NCBI GenBank assembly: GCA_026874595.1
Contig: CM049322.1
Coordinates: 28,523,340-28,587,339 of the forward strand
Reading direction: 5' to 3'
Length of the DNA stretch: 64,000 nt
Origin: Sipunculus nudus
Taxonomy: Eukaryota; Annelida; Sipuncula; Golfingiida; Sipunculidae
The translations under genes and the position numbers were made by a program. The notes below the pieces were generated by a model. That model was not told the origin of the DNA. It was given only the letters and a program-made list of their open reading frames with translations, and ran no database searches. Below are positions 23,575 through 37,782 of this stretch, piece by piece; the stretch's first letter is position 1, and every line of letters starts with the position of its first letter.

Positions 23575-26500
23575 TGTTTTCGCTGAGTTGCTGTTAGAGC
23601 CTTCTGATATGTTTTCGTCGTATTCATAACTGTTGTTCTAATGTCATCCTCTCTGCTGTTTGCTCTGTTTTCGTTGAGTTGCTGTTAGAGCGTTCTGATA
23701 TGTTTTCGTCGTATTCATTACTGTTGTTCTAATGTCATCCTCTCTGCTGTTTGCTCTGTTTTCGCTGAGTTGCTGTTAGAGCCTTCTGATATGTTTTCGT
23801 CGTATTCATAACTGTTGTTCTAATGTCATCCTCTTTGCTGTTTGCTCTGTTTTCGTTGAGTTGCTGTAAGAGCGTTCTGATATGTTTTCGTCGTACTCAT
23901 AACTGTTGTTCTAATGTCATCCTCTCTGCTGTTTGCTCTGTTTTCGCTGAGTTGCTGTTAGAGCCTTCTGATATGTTTTCGTTGTATTCATAACTGTTGT
24001 TCTAATGTCATCCTCTCTGCTGTTTGCTCTGTTTTCGCTGAGTTGCTGTTAGAGCCTTCTGATATGTTTTCGTCGTATTCATAACTGTTGTTCTAATGTC
24101 ATCCTCTCTGCTGTTTGCTCTGTTTTCGCTGATTTGCTGTTAGAGCGTTCTGATATATTTTCATCGTACTCATAACTGTTGTTCTTATGTCATCCTCTCT
24201 GCTGTTTGCTCTGTTTTCGTTGAGTTGCTGTTAGAGCCTTCTGATATGTTTCGTCGTATTCATAACTGTTGTTCTAATGTCATCCTCTCTGCTGTTTGCT
24301 CTGTTTTCGTTGAGTTGCTTTTAGAGCGTTCTGATATGTTTTCGTCGTATTCATTACTATTGTTCTTATGTCGTCCTATCTGCTGTTTGCTCTGTTTTCG
24401 TTGAGTTGCTGTTAGAGCCTTCTGATATGTTTTCGTCTAATTCATTACTATTGTTCTTATCTCATCCTCTCTGCTGTTTGCTCTGTTTTCGCTGAGTTGC
24501 TGTTAGAGCCTTCTGATATGTTTTCGTCGTATTCATTACTGTTGTTCTAATGTCATCCTCTCTGCTGTTTGCTCTGTTTTCGTTGAGTTGCTGTTAGAGC
24601 GTTCTGATATGTTTTCGTCTAATTCATTACTATTGTTCTTATATCATCCTCTCTGCTGTTTGCTCTGTTTTCGCTGAGTTGCTGTTAGAGCCTTCTGATA
24701 TGTTTTCGTCGTATTCATAACTGTTGTTCTAATATCATCCTCTTTGCTGTTTGCTCTGTTTTCGTTGAGTTGCTGTAAGAGCGTTCTGATATGTTTTCGT
24801 CGTACTCATAACTGTTGTTCTAATGTCATCCTCTCTGCTGTTTGCTCTGTTTTCGCTGAGTTGCTGTTAGAGCCTTCTGATATGTTTTCGTCGTATTCAT
24901 AACTGTTGTTCTAATGTCATCCTCTCTGCTGTTTGCTCTGTTTTCGTTGAGTTGCTGTTAGAGCCTTCTGATATGTTTTCGTCGTATTCATTACTGTTGT
25001 TCTAATGTCATCCTCTCTGCTGTTTGCTCTGTTTTCGCTGAGTTGCTGTTAGAGCCTTCTGATATGTTTTCGTCGTATTTATAACTGTTGTTCTAATGTC
25101 ATCCTCTTTGCTGTTTGCTCTGTTTTCGTTGAGTTGCTGTTAGAGCGTTCTGATATGTTTTCGTCGTATTCATTACTGTTGTTCTAATGTCATCCTCTCT
25201 GCTGTTTGCTCTGTTTTCGCTGAGTTGCTGTTAGAGCCTTCTGATATGTTTTCGTCGTATTCATAACTGTTGTTCTAATGTCATCCTCTTTGCTGTTTGC
25301 TCTGTTTTCGTTGAGTTGCTGTAAGAGCGTTCTGATATGTTTTCGTCGTACTCATAACTGTTGTTCTAATGTCATCCTCTCTGCTGTTTGCTCTGTTTTC
25401 GCTGAGTTGCTGTTAGAGCCTTCTGATATGTTTTCGTCGTATTCATAACTGTTGTTCTAATGTCATCCTCTCTGCTGTTTGCTCTGTTTTCGCTGAGTTG
25501 CTGTAAGAGCGTTCTGATATATTTTCATCGTACTCATAACTGTTGTTCTTATGTCATCCTCTCTGCTGTTTGCTCTGTTTTCGTTGAGTTGCTGTTAGAG
25601 CCTTCTGATATGTTTCGTCGTATTCATAACTGTTGTTCTAATGTCATCCTCTCTGCTGTTTGCTCTGTTTTCGTTGAGTTGCTTTTAGAGCCTTCTGATA
25701 TGTTTCGTCGTATTCATTACTATTGTTCTTATGTCGTCCTATCTGCTGTTTGCTCTGTTTTCGTTGAGTTGCTGTTAGAGCCTTCTGATATGTTTTCGTC
25801 TAATTCATTACTATTGTTCTTATATCATCCTCTCTGCTGTTTGCTCTGTTTTCGCTGAGTTGCTGTTAGAGCCTTCTGATATGTTTTCGTCGTATTCATT
25901 ACTGTTGTTCTAATGTCATCCTCTCTGCTGTTTGCTCTGTTTTCGTTGAGTTGCTGTTAGAGCGTTCTGATATGTTTTCGTCTAATTCATTACTATTGTT
26001 CTTATATCATCCTCTCTGCTGTTTGCTCTGTTTTCGCTGAGTTGCTGTTAGAGCCTTCTGATATGTTTTCGTCGTATTCATAACTGTTGTTCTAATATCA
26101 TCCTCTTTGCTGTTTGCTCTGTTTTCGTTGAGTTGCTGTAAGAGCGTTCTGATATGTTTTCGTCGTACTCATAACTGTTGTTCTAATGTCATCCTCTCTG
26201 CTGTTTGCTCTGTTTTCGCTGAGTTGCTGTTAGAGCCTTCTGATATGTTTTCGTCGTATTCATAACTGTTGTTCTAATGTCATCCTCTCTGCTGTTTGCT
26301 CTGTTTTCGTTGAGTTGCTGTTAGAGCGTTCTGATATGTTTTCGTCGTATTCATTACTGTTGTTCTAATGTCATCCTCTCTGCTGTTTGCTCTGTTTTCG
26401 CTGAGTTGCTGTTAGAGCCTTCTGATATGTTTTCGTCGTATTCATAACTGTTGTTCTAATGTCATCCTCTTTGCTGTTTGCTCTGTTTTCGTTGAGTTGC

Positions 26501-29500
26501 TGTTAGAGCGTTCTGATATGTTTTCGTCGTATTCATTACTGTTGTTTTAATGTCATCCTCTCTGCTGTTTGCTCTGTTTTCGCTGAGTTGCTGTTAGAGC
26601 CTTCTGATATGTTTTCGTCGTATTCATAACTGTTGTTCTAATGTCATCCTCTTTGCTGTTTGCTCTGTTTTCGTTGAGTTGCTGTAAGAGCTTTCTGATA
26701 TGTTTTCGTCGTACTCATAACTGTTGTTCTAATGTCATCCTCTCTGCTGTTTGCTCTGTTTTCGCTAAGTTGCTGTTAGAGCCTTCTGATATGTTTTCGT
26801 CGTATTCATAACTGTTGTTCTAATGTCATCCTCTCTGCTGTTTGCTCTGTTTTCGCTGAGTTGCTGTTAGAGCGTTCTGATATATTTTCATCGTACTCAT
26901 AACTGTTGTTCTTATGTCATCCTCTCTGCTGTTTGCTCTGTTTTCGTTGAGTTGCTGTTAGAGCCTTCTGATATGTTTCGTCGTATTCATAACTGTTGTT
27001 CTAATGTCATCCTCTCTGCTGTTTGCTCTGTTTTCGTTGAGTTGCTTTTAGAGCGTTCTGATATGTTTCGTCGTATTCATTACTATTGTTCTTATGTCGT
27101 CCTATCTGCTGTTTGCTCTGTTTTCGTTGAGTTGCTGTAAGAGCCTTCTGATATGTTTTCGTCTAATTCATTACTATTGTTCTTATATCATCCTCTCTGC
27201 TGTTTGCTCTGTTTTCGCTGAGTTGCTGTGAGAGCCTTCTGATATGTTTTCGTCGTATTCATTACTGTTGTTCTAATGTCATCCTCTCTGCTGTTTGTTC
27301 TGTTTTCGTTGAGTTGCTGTTAGAGCGTTCTGATATGTTTTCGTCTAATTCATTACTATTGTTCTTATATCATCCTCTCTGCTGTTTGCTCTGTTTTCGC
27401 TGAGTTGCTGTTAGAGCCTTCTGATATGTTTTCGTCGTATTCATTACTGTTGTTCTAATGTCATCCTCTCTGCTGTTTGCTCTGTTTTCGCTGAGTTGCT
27501 GTTAGAGCCTTCTGATATGTTTTCGTCGTATTCATAACTGTTGTTCTAATGTCATCCTCTCTGCTGTTTGCTCTGTTTTCGCTGAGTTGCTGTTAGAGCC
27601 TTCTGATATGTTTCGTCGTATTCATAACTGTTGTTCTAATGTCATCCTCTTTGCTGTTTGCTCTGTTTTCGTTGAGTTGCTGTAAGAGCGTTCTGATATG
27701 TTTTCGTCGTACTCATAACTGTTGTTCTAATGTCATCCTCTCTGCTGTTTGCTCTGTTTTCGCTGAGTTGCTGTTTGAGCCTTCTGATATGTTTTCGTCG
27801 TATTCATAACTGTTGTTCTAATGTCATCCTATCTGCTGTTTGCTCTGTTTTCGTTGAGTTGCTGTTAGAGCCTTCTGATATGTTTTCGTCGTATTCATAA
27901 CTGTTGTTCTAATGTCATCCTATCTGCTGTTTGCTCTGTTTTCGTTGAGTTGCTGTAAGAGCGTTCTGATATGTTTTCGTCGTACTCATAACTGTTGTTC
28001 TAATGTCATCCTCTCTGCTGTTTGCTCTGTTTTCGCTGAGTTGCTGTTAGAGCCTTCTGATATGTTTTCGTCGTATTCATTACTGTTGTTCTAATGTCAT
28101 CCTCTCTGCTGTTTGCTCTGTTTTCGCTGAGTTGCTGTTAGGGCCTTCTGATATGTTTTCGTCGTATTCATAACTGTTGTTCTAATGTCATCCTCTCTGC
28201 TGTTTGCTCTGTTTTCGCTGAGTTGCTGTTAGAGCCTTCTGATATGTTTCGTCGTATTCATAACTGTTGTTCTAATGTCATCCTCTTTGCTGTTTGCTCT
28301 GTTTTCGTTGAGTTGCTGTAAGAGCGTTCTGATATGTTTTCGTCGTACTCATAACTGTTGTTCTAATGTCATCCTCTCTGCTGTTTGCTCTGTTTTCGCT
28401 GAGTTGCTGTTAGAGCCTTCTGATATGTTTTCGTCGTATTCATAACTGTTGTTCTAATGTCATCCTCTTTGCTGTTTGCTCTGTTTTCGTTGAGTTGCTG
28501 TAAGAGCGTTCTGATATGTTTTCGTCATACTCATAACTGTTGTTCTAATGTCATCCTCTCTGCTGTTTGCTCTGTTTTCGCTGAGTTGCTGTTAGAGCCT
28601 TCTGATATGTTTTCGTCGTATTCATAACTGTTGTTCTAATGTCATCCTCTCTGCTGTTTGCTCTGTTTTCGCTGAGTTGCTGTTAGAGCCTTCTGATATG
28701 TTTTCGTCGTATTCATAACTGTTGTTCTAATGTCATCCTCTCTGCTGTTTGCTCTGTTTTCGCTGGGTTGCTGTAAGAGCGTTCTGATATATTTTCATCG
28801 TACTCATAACTGTTGTTCTTATGTCATCCTCTCTGCTGTTTGCTCTGTTTTCGTTGAGTTGCTGTTAGAGCCTTCTGATATGTTTCGTCGTATTCATAAC
28901 TGTTGTTCTAATGTCATCCTCTCTGCTGTTTGCTCTGTTTTCGTTGAGTTGCTTTTAGAGCGTTCTGATATGTTTCGTCGTATTCATTACTATTGTTCTT
29001 ATGTCGTCCTATCTGCTGTTTGCTCTGTTTTCGTTGAGTTGCTGTTAGAGCCTTCTGATATGTTTTCGTCTAATTCATTACTATTGTTCTTATATCATCC
29101 TCTCTGCTGTTTGCTCTGTTTTCGCTGAGTTGCTGTTAGAGCCTTCTGATATGTTTTCGTCGTATTCATTACTGTTGTTCTAATGTCATCCTCTCTGCTG
29201 TTTGCTCTGTTTTCGTTGAGTTGCTGTTAGAGCGTTCTGATATGTTTTCGTCTAATTCATTACTATTGTTCTTATATCATCCTCTCTGCTGTTTGCTCTG
29301 TTTTCGCTGAGTTGCTGTTAGAGCCTTCTGATATGTTTTCGTCGTATTCATAACTGTTGTTCTAATATTATCCTCTTTGCTGTTTGCTCTGTTTTCGCTG
29401 AGTTGCTGTTAGAGCCTTCTGATATGTTTTCGTCGTATTCATTACTGTTGTTCTAATGTCATCCTCTCTGCTGTTTGCTCTGTTTTCGCTGAGTTGCTGT

Positions 29501-30478
29501 TAGGGCCTTCTGATATGTTTTCGTCGTATTCATAACTGTTGTTCTAATGTCATCCTCTCTGCTGTTTGCTCTGTTTTCGCTGAGTTGCTGTTAGAGCCTT
29601 CTGATATGTTTCGTCGTATTCATAACTGTTGTTCTAATGTCATCCTCTTTGCTGTTTGCTCTGTTTTCGTTGAGTTGCTGTAAGAGCGTTCTGATATGTT
29701 TTCGTCGTACTCATAACTGTTGTTCTAATGTCATCCTCTCTGCTGTTTGCTCTGTTTTCGCTGAGTTGCTGTTAGAGCCTTCTGATATGTTTTCGTCGTA
29801 TTCATAACTGTTGTTCTAATGTCATCCTCTTTGCTGTTTGCTCTGTTTTCGTTGAGTTGCTGTAAGAGCGTTCTGATATGTTTTCGTCGTACTCATAACT
29901 GTTGTTCTAATGTCATCCTCTCTGCTGTTTGCTCTGTTTTCGCTGAGTTGCTGTTAGAGCCTTCTGATATGTTTTCGTCGTATTCATAACTGTTGTTCTA
30001 ATGTCATCCTCTCTGCTGTTTGCTCTGTTTTCGCTGAGTTGCTGTTAGAGCCTTCTGATATGTTTTCGTCGTATTCATAACTGTTGTTCTAATGTCATCC
30101 TCTCTGCTGTTTGCTCTGTTTTCGCTGGGTTGCTGTAAGAGCGTTCTGATATATTTTCATCGTACTCATAACTGTTGTTCTTATGTCATCCTCTCTGCTG
30201 TTTGCTCTGTTTTCGTTGAGTTGCTGTTAGAGCCTTCTGATATGTTTCGTCGTATTCATAACTGTTGTTCTAATGTCATCCTCTCTGCTGTTTGCTCTGT
30301 TTTCGTTGAGTTGCTTTTAGAGCGTTCTGATATGTTTCGTCGTATTCATTACTATTGTTCTTATGTCGTCCTATCTGCTGTTTGCTCTGTTTTCGTTGAG
30401 TTGCTGTTAGAGCCTTCTGATATGTTTTCGTCTAATTCATTACTATTGTTCTTATATCATCCTCTCTGCTGTTTGCTC
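23575..30478. repeat. 6,904-bp higher-order repeat, copy 1 (76 monomers)
   Basis: Each of many private variants recurs exactly 6,904 bp to the right: GTTGTATTC (23,981/30,885), CTGATTTGCTG (24,131/31,035), GTTGTTTTAATG (26,541/33,445), GTTTGTTCTG (about 27,296/34,200), and all open-frame starts at 25,460, 26,952, 27,912, 28,730 and 30,092. 6,904 equals 76 x 91 minus 12, and I count exactly twelve 90-bp variants in this copy. The left edge is set by loss of correspondence at about 23,575. Confidence 0.9.
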
Positions 30479-33400
30479 TGTTTTCGCTGAGTTGCTGTTA
30501 GAGCCTTCTGATATGTTTTCGTCGTATTCATAACTGTTGTTCTAATGTCATCCTCTCTGCTGTTTGCTCTGTTTTCGTTGAGTTGCTGTTAGAGCGTTCT
30601 GATATGTTTTCGTCGTATTCATTACTGTTGTTCTAATGTCATCCTCTCTGCTGTTTGCTCTGTTTTCGCTGAGTTGCTGTTAGAGCCTTCTGATATGTTT
30701 TCGTCGTATTCATAACTGTTGTTCTAATGTCATCCTCTTTGCTGTTTGCTCTGTTTTCGTTGAGTTGCTGTAAGAGCGTTCTGATATGTTTTCGTCGTAC
30801 TCATAACTGTTGTTCTAATGTCATCCTCTCTGCTGTTTGCTCTGTTTTCGCTGAGTTGCTGTTAGAGCCTTCTGATATGTTTTCGTTGTATTCATAACTG
30901 TTGTTCTAATGTCATCCTCTCTGCTGTTTGCTCTGTTTTCGCTGAGTTGCTGTTAGAGCCTTCTGATATGTTTTCGTCGTATTCATAACTGTTGTTCTAA
31001 TGTCATCCTCTCTGCTGTTTGCTCTGTTTTCGCTGATTTGCTGTTAGAGCGTTCTGATATATTTTCATCGTACTCATAACTGTTGTTCTTATGTCATCCT
31101 CTCTGCTGTTTGCTCTGTTTTCGTTGAGTTGCTGTTAGAGCCTTCTGATATGTTTCGTCGTATTCATAACTGTTGTTCTAATGTCATCCTCTCTGCTGTT
31201 TGCTCTGTTTTCGTTGAGTTGCTTTTAGAGCGTTCTGATATGTTTTCGTCGTATTCATTACTATTGTTCTTATGTCGTCCTATCTGCTGTTTGCTCTGTT
31301 TTCGTTGAGTTGCTGTTAGAGCCTTCTGATATGTTTTCGTCTAATTCATTACTATTGTTCTTATCTCATCCTCTCTGCTGTTTGCTCTGTTTTCGCTGAG
31401 TTGCTGTTAGAGCCTTCTGATATGTTTTCGTCGTATTCATTACTGTTGTTCTAATGTCATCCTCTCTGCTGTTTGCTCTGTTTTCGTTGAGTTGCTGTTA
31501 GAGCGTTCTGATATGTTTTCGTCTAATTCATTACTATTGTTCTTATATCATCCTCTCTGCTGTTTGCTCTGTTTTCGCTGAGTTGCTGTTAGAGCCTTCT
31601 GATATGTTTTCGTCGTATTCATAACTGTTGTTCTAATATCATCCTCTTTGCTGTTTGCTCTGTTTTCGTTGAGTTGCTGTAAGAGCGTTCTGATATGTTT
31701 TCGTCGTACTCATAACTGTTGTTCTAATGTCATCCTCTCTGCTGTTTGCTCTGTTTTCGCTGAGTTGCTGTTAGAGCCTTCTGATATGTTTTCGTCGTAT
31801 TCATAACTGTTGTTCTAATGTCATCCTCTCTGCTGTTTGCTCTGTTTTCGTTGAGTTGCTGTTAGAGCCTTCTGATATGTTTTCGTCGTATTCATTACTG
31901 TTGTTCTAATGTCATCCTCTCTGCTGTTTGCTCTGTTTTCGCTGAGTTGCTGTTAGAGCCTTCTGATATGTTTTCGTCGTATTTATAACTGTTGTTCTAA
32001 TGTCATCCTCTTTGCTGTTTGCTCTGTTTTCGTTGAGTTGCTGTTAGAGCGTTCTGATATGTTTTCGTCGTATTCATTACTGTTGTTCTAATGTCATCCT
32101 CTCTGCTGTTTGCTCTGTTTTCGCTGAGTTGCTGTTAGAGCCTTCTGATATGTTTTCGTCGTATTCATAACTGTTGTTCTAATGTCATCCTCTTTGCTGT
32201 TTGCTCTGTTTTCGTTGAGTTGCTGTAAGAGCGTTCTGATATGTTTTCGTCGTACTCATAACTGTTGTTCTAATGTCATCCTCTCTGCTGTTTGCTCTGT
32301 TTTCGCTGAGTTGCTGTTAGAGCCTTCTGATATGTTTTCGTCGTATTCATAACTGTTGTTCTAATGTCATCCTCTCTGCTGTTTGCTCTGTTTTCGCTGA
32401 GTTGCTGTAAGAGCGTTCTGATATATTTTCATCGTACTCATAACTGTTGTTCTTATGTCATCCTCTCTGCTGTTTGCTCTGTTTTCGTTGAGTTGCTGTT
32501 AGAGCCTTCTGATATGTTTCGTCGTATTCATAACTGTTGTTCTAATGTCATCCTCTCTGCTGTTTGCTCTGTTTTCGTTGAGTTGCTTTTAGAGCCTTCT
32601 GATATGTTTCGTCGTATTCATTACTATTGTTCTTATGTCGTCCTATCTGCTGTTTGCTCTGTTTTCGTTGAGTTGCTGTTAGAGCCTTCTGATATGTTTT
32701 CGTCTAATTCATTACTATTGTTCTTATATCATCCTCTCTGCTGTTTGCTCTGTTTTCGCTGAGTTGCTGTTAGAGCCTTCTGATATGTTTTCGTCGTATT
32801 CATTACTGTTGTTCTAATGTCATCCTCTCTGCTGTTTGCTCTGTTTTCGTTGAGTTGCTGTTAGAGCGTTCTGATATGTTTTCGTCTAATTCATTACTAT
32901 TGTTCTTATATCATCCTCTCTGCTGTTTGCTCTGTTTTCGCTGAGTTGCTGTTAGAGCCTTCTGATATGTTTTCGTCGTATTCATAACTGTTGTTCTAAT
33001 ATCATCCTCTTTGCTGTTTGCTCTGTTTTCGTTGAGTTGCTGTAAGAGCGTTCTGATATGTTTTCGTCGTACTCATAACTGTTGTTCTAATGTCATCCTC
33101 TCTGCTGTTTGCTCTGTTTTCGCTGAGTTGCTGTTAGAGCCTTCTGATATGTTTTCGTCGTATTCATAACTGTTGTTCTAATGTCATCCTCTCTGCTGTT
33201 TGCTCTGTTTTCGTTGAGTTGCTGTTAGAGCGTTCTGATATGTTTTCGTCGTATTCATTACTGTTGTTCTAATGTCATCCTCTCTGCTGTTTGCTCTGTT
33301 TTCGCTGAGTTGCTGTTAGAGCCTTCTGATATGTTTTCGTCGTATTCATAACTGTTGTTCTAATGTCATCCTCTTTGCTGTTTGCTCTGTTTTCGTTGAG

Positions 33401-36400
33401 TTGCTGTTAGAGCGTTCTGATATGTTTTCGTCGTATTCATTACTGTTGTTTTAATGTCATCCTCTCTGCTGTTTGCTCTGTTTTCGCTGAGTTGCTGTTA
33501 GAGCCTTCTGATATGTTTTCGTCGTATTCATAACTGTTGTTCTAATGTCATCCTCTTTGCTGTTTGCTCTGTTTTCGTTGAGTTGCTGTAAGAGCTTTCT
33601 GATATGTTTTCGTCGTACTCATAACTGTTGTTCTAATGTCATCCTCTCTGCTGTTTGCTCTGTTTTCGCTAAGTTGCTGTTAGAGCCTTCTGATATGTTT
33701 TCGTCGTATTCATAACTGTTGTTCTAATGTCATCCTCTCTGCTGTTTGCTCTGTTTTCGCTGAGTTGCTGTTAGAGCGTTCTGATATATTTTCATCGTAC
33801 TCATAACTGTTGTTCTTATGTCATCCTCTCTGCTGTTTGCTCTGTTTTCGTTGAGTTGCTGTTAGAGCCTTCTGATATGTTTCGTCGTATTCATAACTGT
33901 TGTTCTAATGTCATCCTCTCTGCTGTTTGCTCTGTTTTCGTTGAGTTGCTTTTAGAGCGTTCTGATATGTTTCGTCGTATTCATTACTATTGTTCTTATG
34001 TCGTCCTATCTGCTGTTTGCTCTGTTTTCGTTGAGTTGCTGTAAGAGCCTTCTGATATGTTTTCGTCTAATTCATTACTATTGTTCTTATATCATCCTCT
34101 CTGCTGTTTGCTCTGTTTTCGCTGAGTTGCTGTGAGAGCCTTCTGATATGTTTTCGTCGTATTCATTACTGTTGTTCTAATGTCATCCTCTCTGCTGTTT
34201 GTTCTGTTTTCGTTGAGTTGCTGTTAGAGCGTTCTGATATGTTTTCGTCTAATTCATTACTATTGTTCTTATATCATCCTCTCTGCTGTTTGCTCTGTTT
34301 TCGCTGAGTTGCTGTTAGAGCCTTCTGATATGTTTTCGTCGTATTCATTACTGTTGTTCTAATGTCATCCTCTCTGCTGTTTGCTCTGTTTTCGCTGAGT
34401 TGCTGTTAGAGCCTTCTGATATGTTTTCGTCGTATTCATAACTGTTGTTCTAATGTCATCCTCTCTGCTGTTTGCTCTGTTTTCGCTGAGTTGCTGTTAG
34501 AGCCTTCTGATATGTTTCGTCGTATTCATAACTGTTGTTCTAATGTCATCCTCTTTGCTGTTTGCTCTGTTTTCGTTGAGTTGCTGTAAGAGCGTTCTGA
34601 TATGTTTTCGTCGTACTCATAACTGTTGTTCTAATGTCATCCTCTCTGCTGTTTGCTCTGTTTTCGCTGAGTTGCTGTTTGAGCCTTCTGATATGTTTTC
34701 GTCGTATTCATAACTGTTGTTCTAATGTCATCCTATCTGCTGTTTGCTCTGTTTTCGTTGAGTTGCTGTTAGAGCCTTCTGATATGTTTTCGTCGTATTC
34801 ATAACTGTTGTTCTAATGTCATCCTATCTGCTGTTTGCTCTGTTTTCGTTGAGTTGCTGTAAGAGCGTTCTGATATGTTTTCGTCGTACTCATAACTGTT
34901 GTTCTAATGTCATCCTCTCTGCTGTTTGCTCTGTTTTCGCTGAGTTGCTGTTAGAGCCTTCTGATATGTTTTCGTCGTATTCATTACTGTTGTTCTAATG
35001 TCATCCTCTCTGCTGTTTGCTCTGTTTTCGCTGAGTTGCTGTTAGGGCCTTCTGATATGTTTTCGTCGTATTCATAACTGTTGTTCTAATGTCATCCTCT
35101 CTGCTGTTTGCTCTGTTTTCGCTGAGTTGCTGTTAGAGCCTTCTGATATGTTTCGTCGTATTCATAACTGTTGTTCTAATGTCATCCTCTTTGCTGTTTG
35201 CTCTGTTTTCGTTGAGTTGCTGTAAGAGCGTTCTGATATGTTTTCGTCGTACTCATAACTGTTGTTCTAATGTCATCCTCTCTGCTGTTTGCTCTGTTTT
35301 CGCTGAGTTGCTGTTAGAGCCTTCTGATATGTTTTCGTCGTATTCATAACTGTTGTTCTAATGTCATCCTCTTTGCTGTTTGCTCTGTTTTCGTTGAGTT
35401 GCTGTAAGAGCGTTCTGATATGTTTTCGTCGTACTCATAACTGTTGTTCTAATGTCATCCTCTCTGCTGTTTGCTCTGTTTTCGCTGAGTTGCTGTTAGA
35501 GCCTTCTGATATGTTTTCGTCGTATTCATAACTGTTGTTCTAATGTCATCCTCTCTGCTGTTTGCTCTGTTTTCGCTGAGTTGCTGTTAGAGCCTTCTGA
35601 TATGTTTTCGTCGTATTCATAACTGTTGTTCTAATGTCATCCTCTCTGCTGTTTGCTCTGTTTTCGCTGGGTTGCTGTAAGAGCGTTCTGATATATTTTC
35701 ATCGTACTCATAACTGTTGTTCTTATGTCATCCTCTCTGCTGTTTGCTCTGTTTTCGTTGAGTTGCTGTTAGAGCCTTCTGATATGTTTCGTCGTATTCA
35801 TAACTGTTGTTCTAATGTCATCCTCTCTGCTGTTTGCTCTGTTTTCGTTGAGTTGCTTTTAGAGCGTTCTGATATGTTTCGTCGTATTCATTACTATTGT
35901 TCTTATGTCGTCCTATCTGCTGTTTGCTCTGTTTTCGTTGAGTTGCTGTTAGAGCCTTCTGATATGTTTTCGTCTAATTCATTACTATTGTTCTTATATC
36001 ATCCTCTCTGCTGTTTGCTCTGTTTTCGCTGAGTTGCTGTTAGAGCCTTCTGATATGTTTTCGTCGTATTCATTACTGTTGTTCTAATGTCATCCTCTCT
36101 GCTGTTTGCTCTGTTTTCGTTGAGTTGCTGTTAGAGCGTTCTGATATGTTTTCGTCTAATTCATTACTATTGTTCTTATATCATCCTCTCTGCTGTTTGC
36201 TCTGTTTTCGCTGAGTTGCTGTTAGAGCCTTCTGATATGTTTTCGTCGTATTCATAACTGTTGTTCTAATATTATCCTCTTTGCTGTTTGCTCTGTTTTC
36301 GCTGAGTTGCTGTTAGAGCCTTCTGATATGTTTTCGTCGTATTCATTACTGTTGTTCTAATGTCATCCTCTCTGCTGTTTGCTCTGTTTTCGCTGAGTTG

Positions 36401-37382
36401 CTGTTAGGGCCTTCTGATATGTTTTCGTCGTATTCATAACTGTTGTTCTAATGTCATCCTCTCTGCTGTTTGCTCTGTTTTCGCTGAGTTGCTGTTAGAG
36501 CCTTCTGATATGTTTCGTCGTATTCATAACTGTTGTTCTAATGTCATCCTCTTTGCTGTTTGCTCTGTTTTCGTTGAGTTGCTGTAAGAGCGTTCTGATA
36601 TGTTTTCGTCGTACTCATAACTGTTGTTCTAATGTCATCCTCTCTGCTGTTTGCTCTGTTTTCGCTGAGTTGCTGTTAGAGCCTTCTGATATGTTTTCGT
36701 CGTATTCATAACTGTTGTTCTAATGTCATCCTCTTTGCTGTTTGCTCTGTTTTCGTTGAGTTGCTGTAAGAGCGTTCTGATATGTTTTCGTCGTACTCAT
36801 AACTGTTGTTCTAATGTCATCCTCTCTGCTGTTTGCTCTGTTTTCGCTGAGTTGCTGTTAGAGCCTTCTGATATGTTTTCGTCGTATTCATAACTGTTGT
36901 TCTAATGTCATCCTCTCTGCTGTTTGCTCTGTTTTCGCTGAGTTGCTGTTAGAGCCTTCTGATATGTTTTCGTCGTATTCATAACTGTTGTTCTAATGTC
37001 ATCCTCTCTGCTGTTTGCTCTGTTTTCGCTGGGTTGCTGTAAGAGCGTTCTGATATATTTTCATCGTACTCATAACTGTTGTTCTTATGTCATCCTCTCT
37101 GCTGTTTGCTCTGTTTTCGTTGAGTTGCTGTTAGAGCCTTCTGATATGTTTCGTCGTATTCATAACTGTTGTTCTAATGTCATCCTCTCTGCTGTTTGCT
37201 CTGTTTTCGTTGAGTTGCTTTTAGAGCGTTCTGATATGTTTCGTCGTATTCATTACTATTGTTCTTATGTCGTCCTATCTGCTGTTTGCTCTGTTTTCGT
37301 TGAGTTGCTGTTAGAGCCTTCTGATATGTTTTCGTCTAATTCATTACTATTGTTCTTATATCATCCTCTCTGCTGTTTGCTC
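30479..37382. repeat. 6,904-bp higher-order repeat, copy 2 (76 monomers)
   Basis: Directly adjacent to copy 1, with the same order of private variants. Correspondence at a fixed offset of 6,904 bp is lost near 37,430 (CATAACTG against CATTACTG). Confidence 0.9.
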
Positions 37383-37782
37383 TGTTTTCGCTGAGTTGCT
37401 GTTAGAGCCTTCTGATATGTTTTCGTCGTATTCATTACTGTTGTTCTAATGTCATCCTCTCTGCTGTTTGCTCTGTTTTCGTTGAGTTGCTGTTAGAGCG
37501 TTCTGATATGTTTTCGTCTAATTCATTACTATTGTTCTTATATCATCCTCTCTGCTGTTTGCTCTGTTTTCGCTGAGTTGCTGTTAGAGCCTTCTGATAT
37601 GTTTTCGTCGTATTCATAACTGTTGTTCTAATATTATCCTCTTTGCTGTTTGCTCTGTTTTCGTTGAGTTGCTGTAAGAGCGTTCTGATATGTTTTCGTC
37701 GTACTCATAACTGTTGTTCTAATGTCATCCTCTCTGCTGTTTGCTCTGTTTTCGCTGAGTTGCTGTTAGAGCCTTCTGATAT

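Noticed and set aside
25460-25858. 132-codon hydrophobic frames as a repeated membrane-protein gene family
   Set aside because: They consist entirely of satellite monomers, and their openness is explained by 90-bp variants. There is no promoter or start context.
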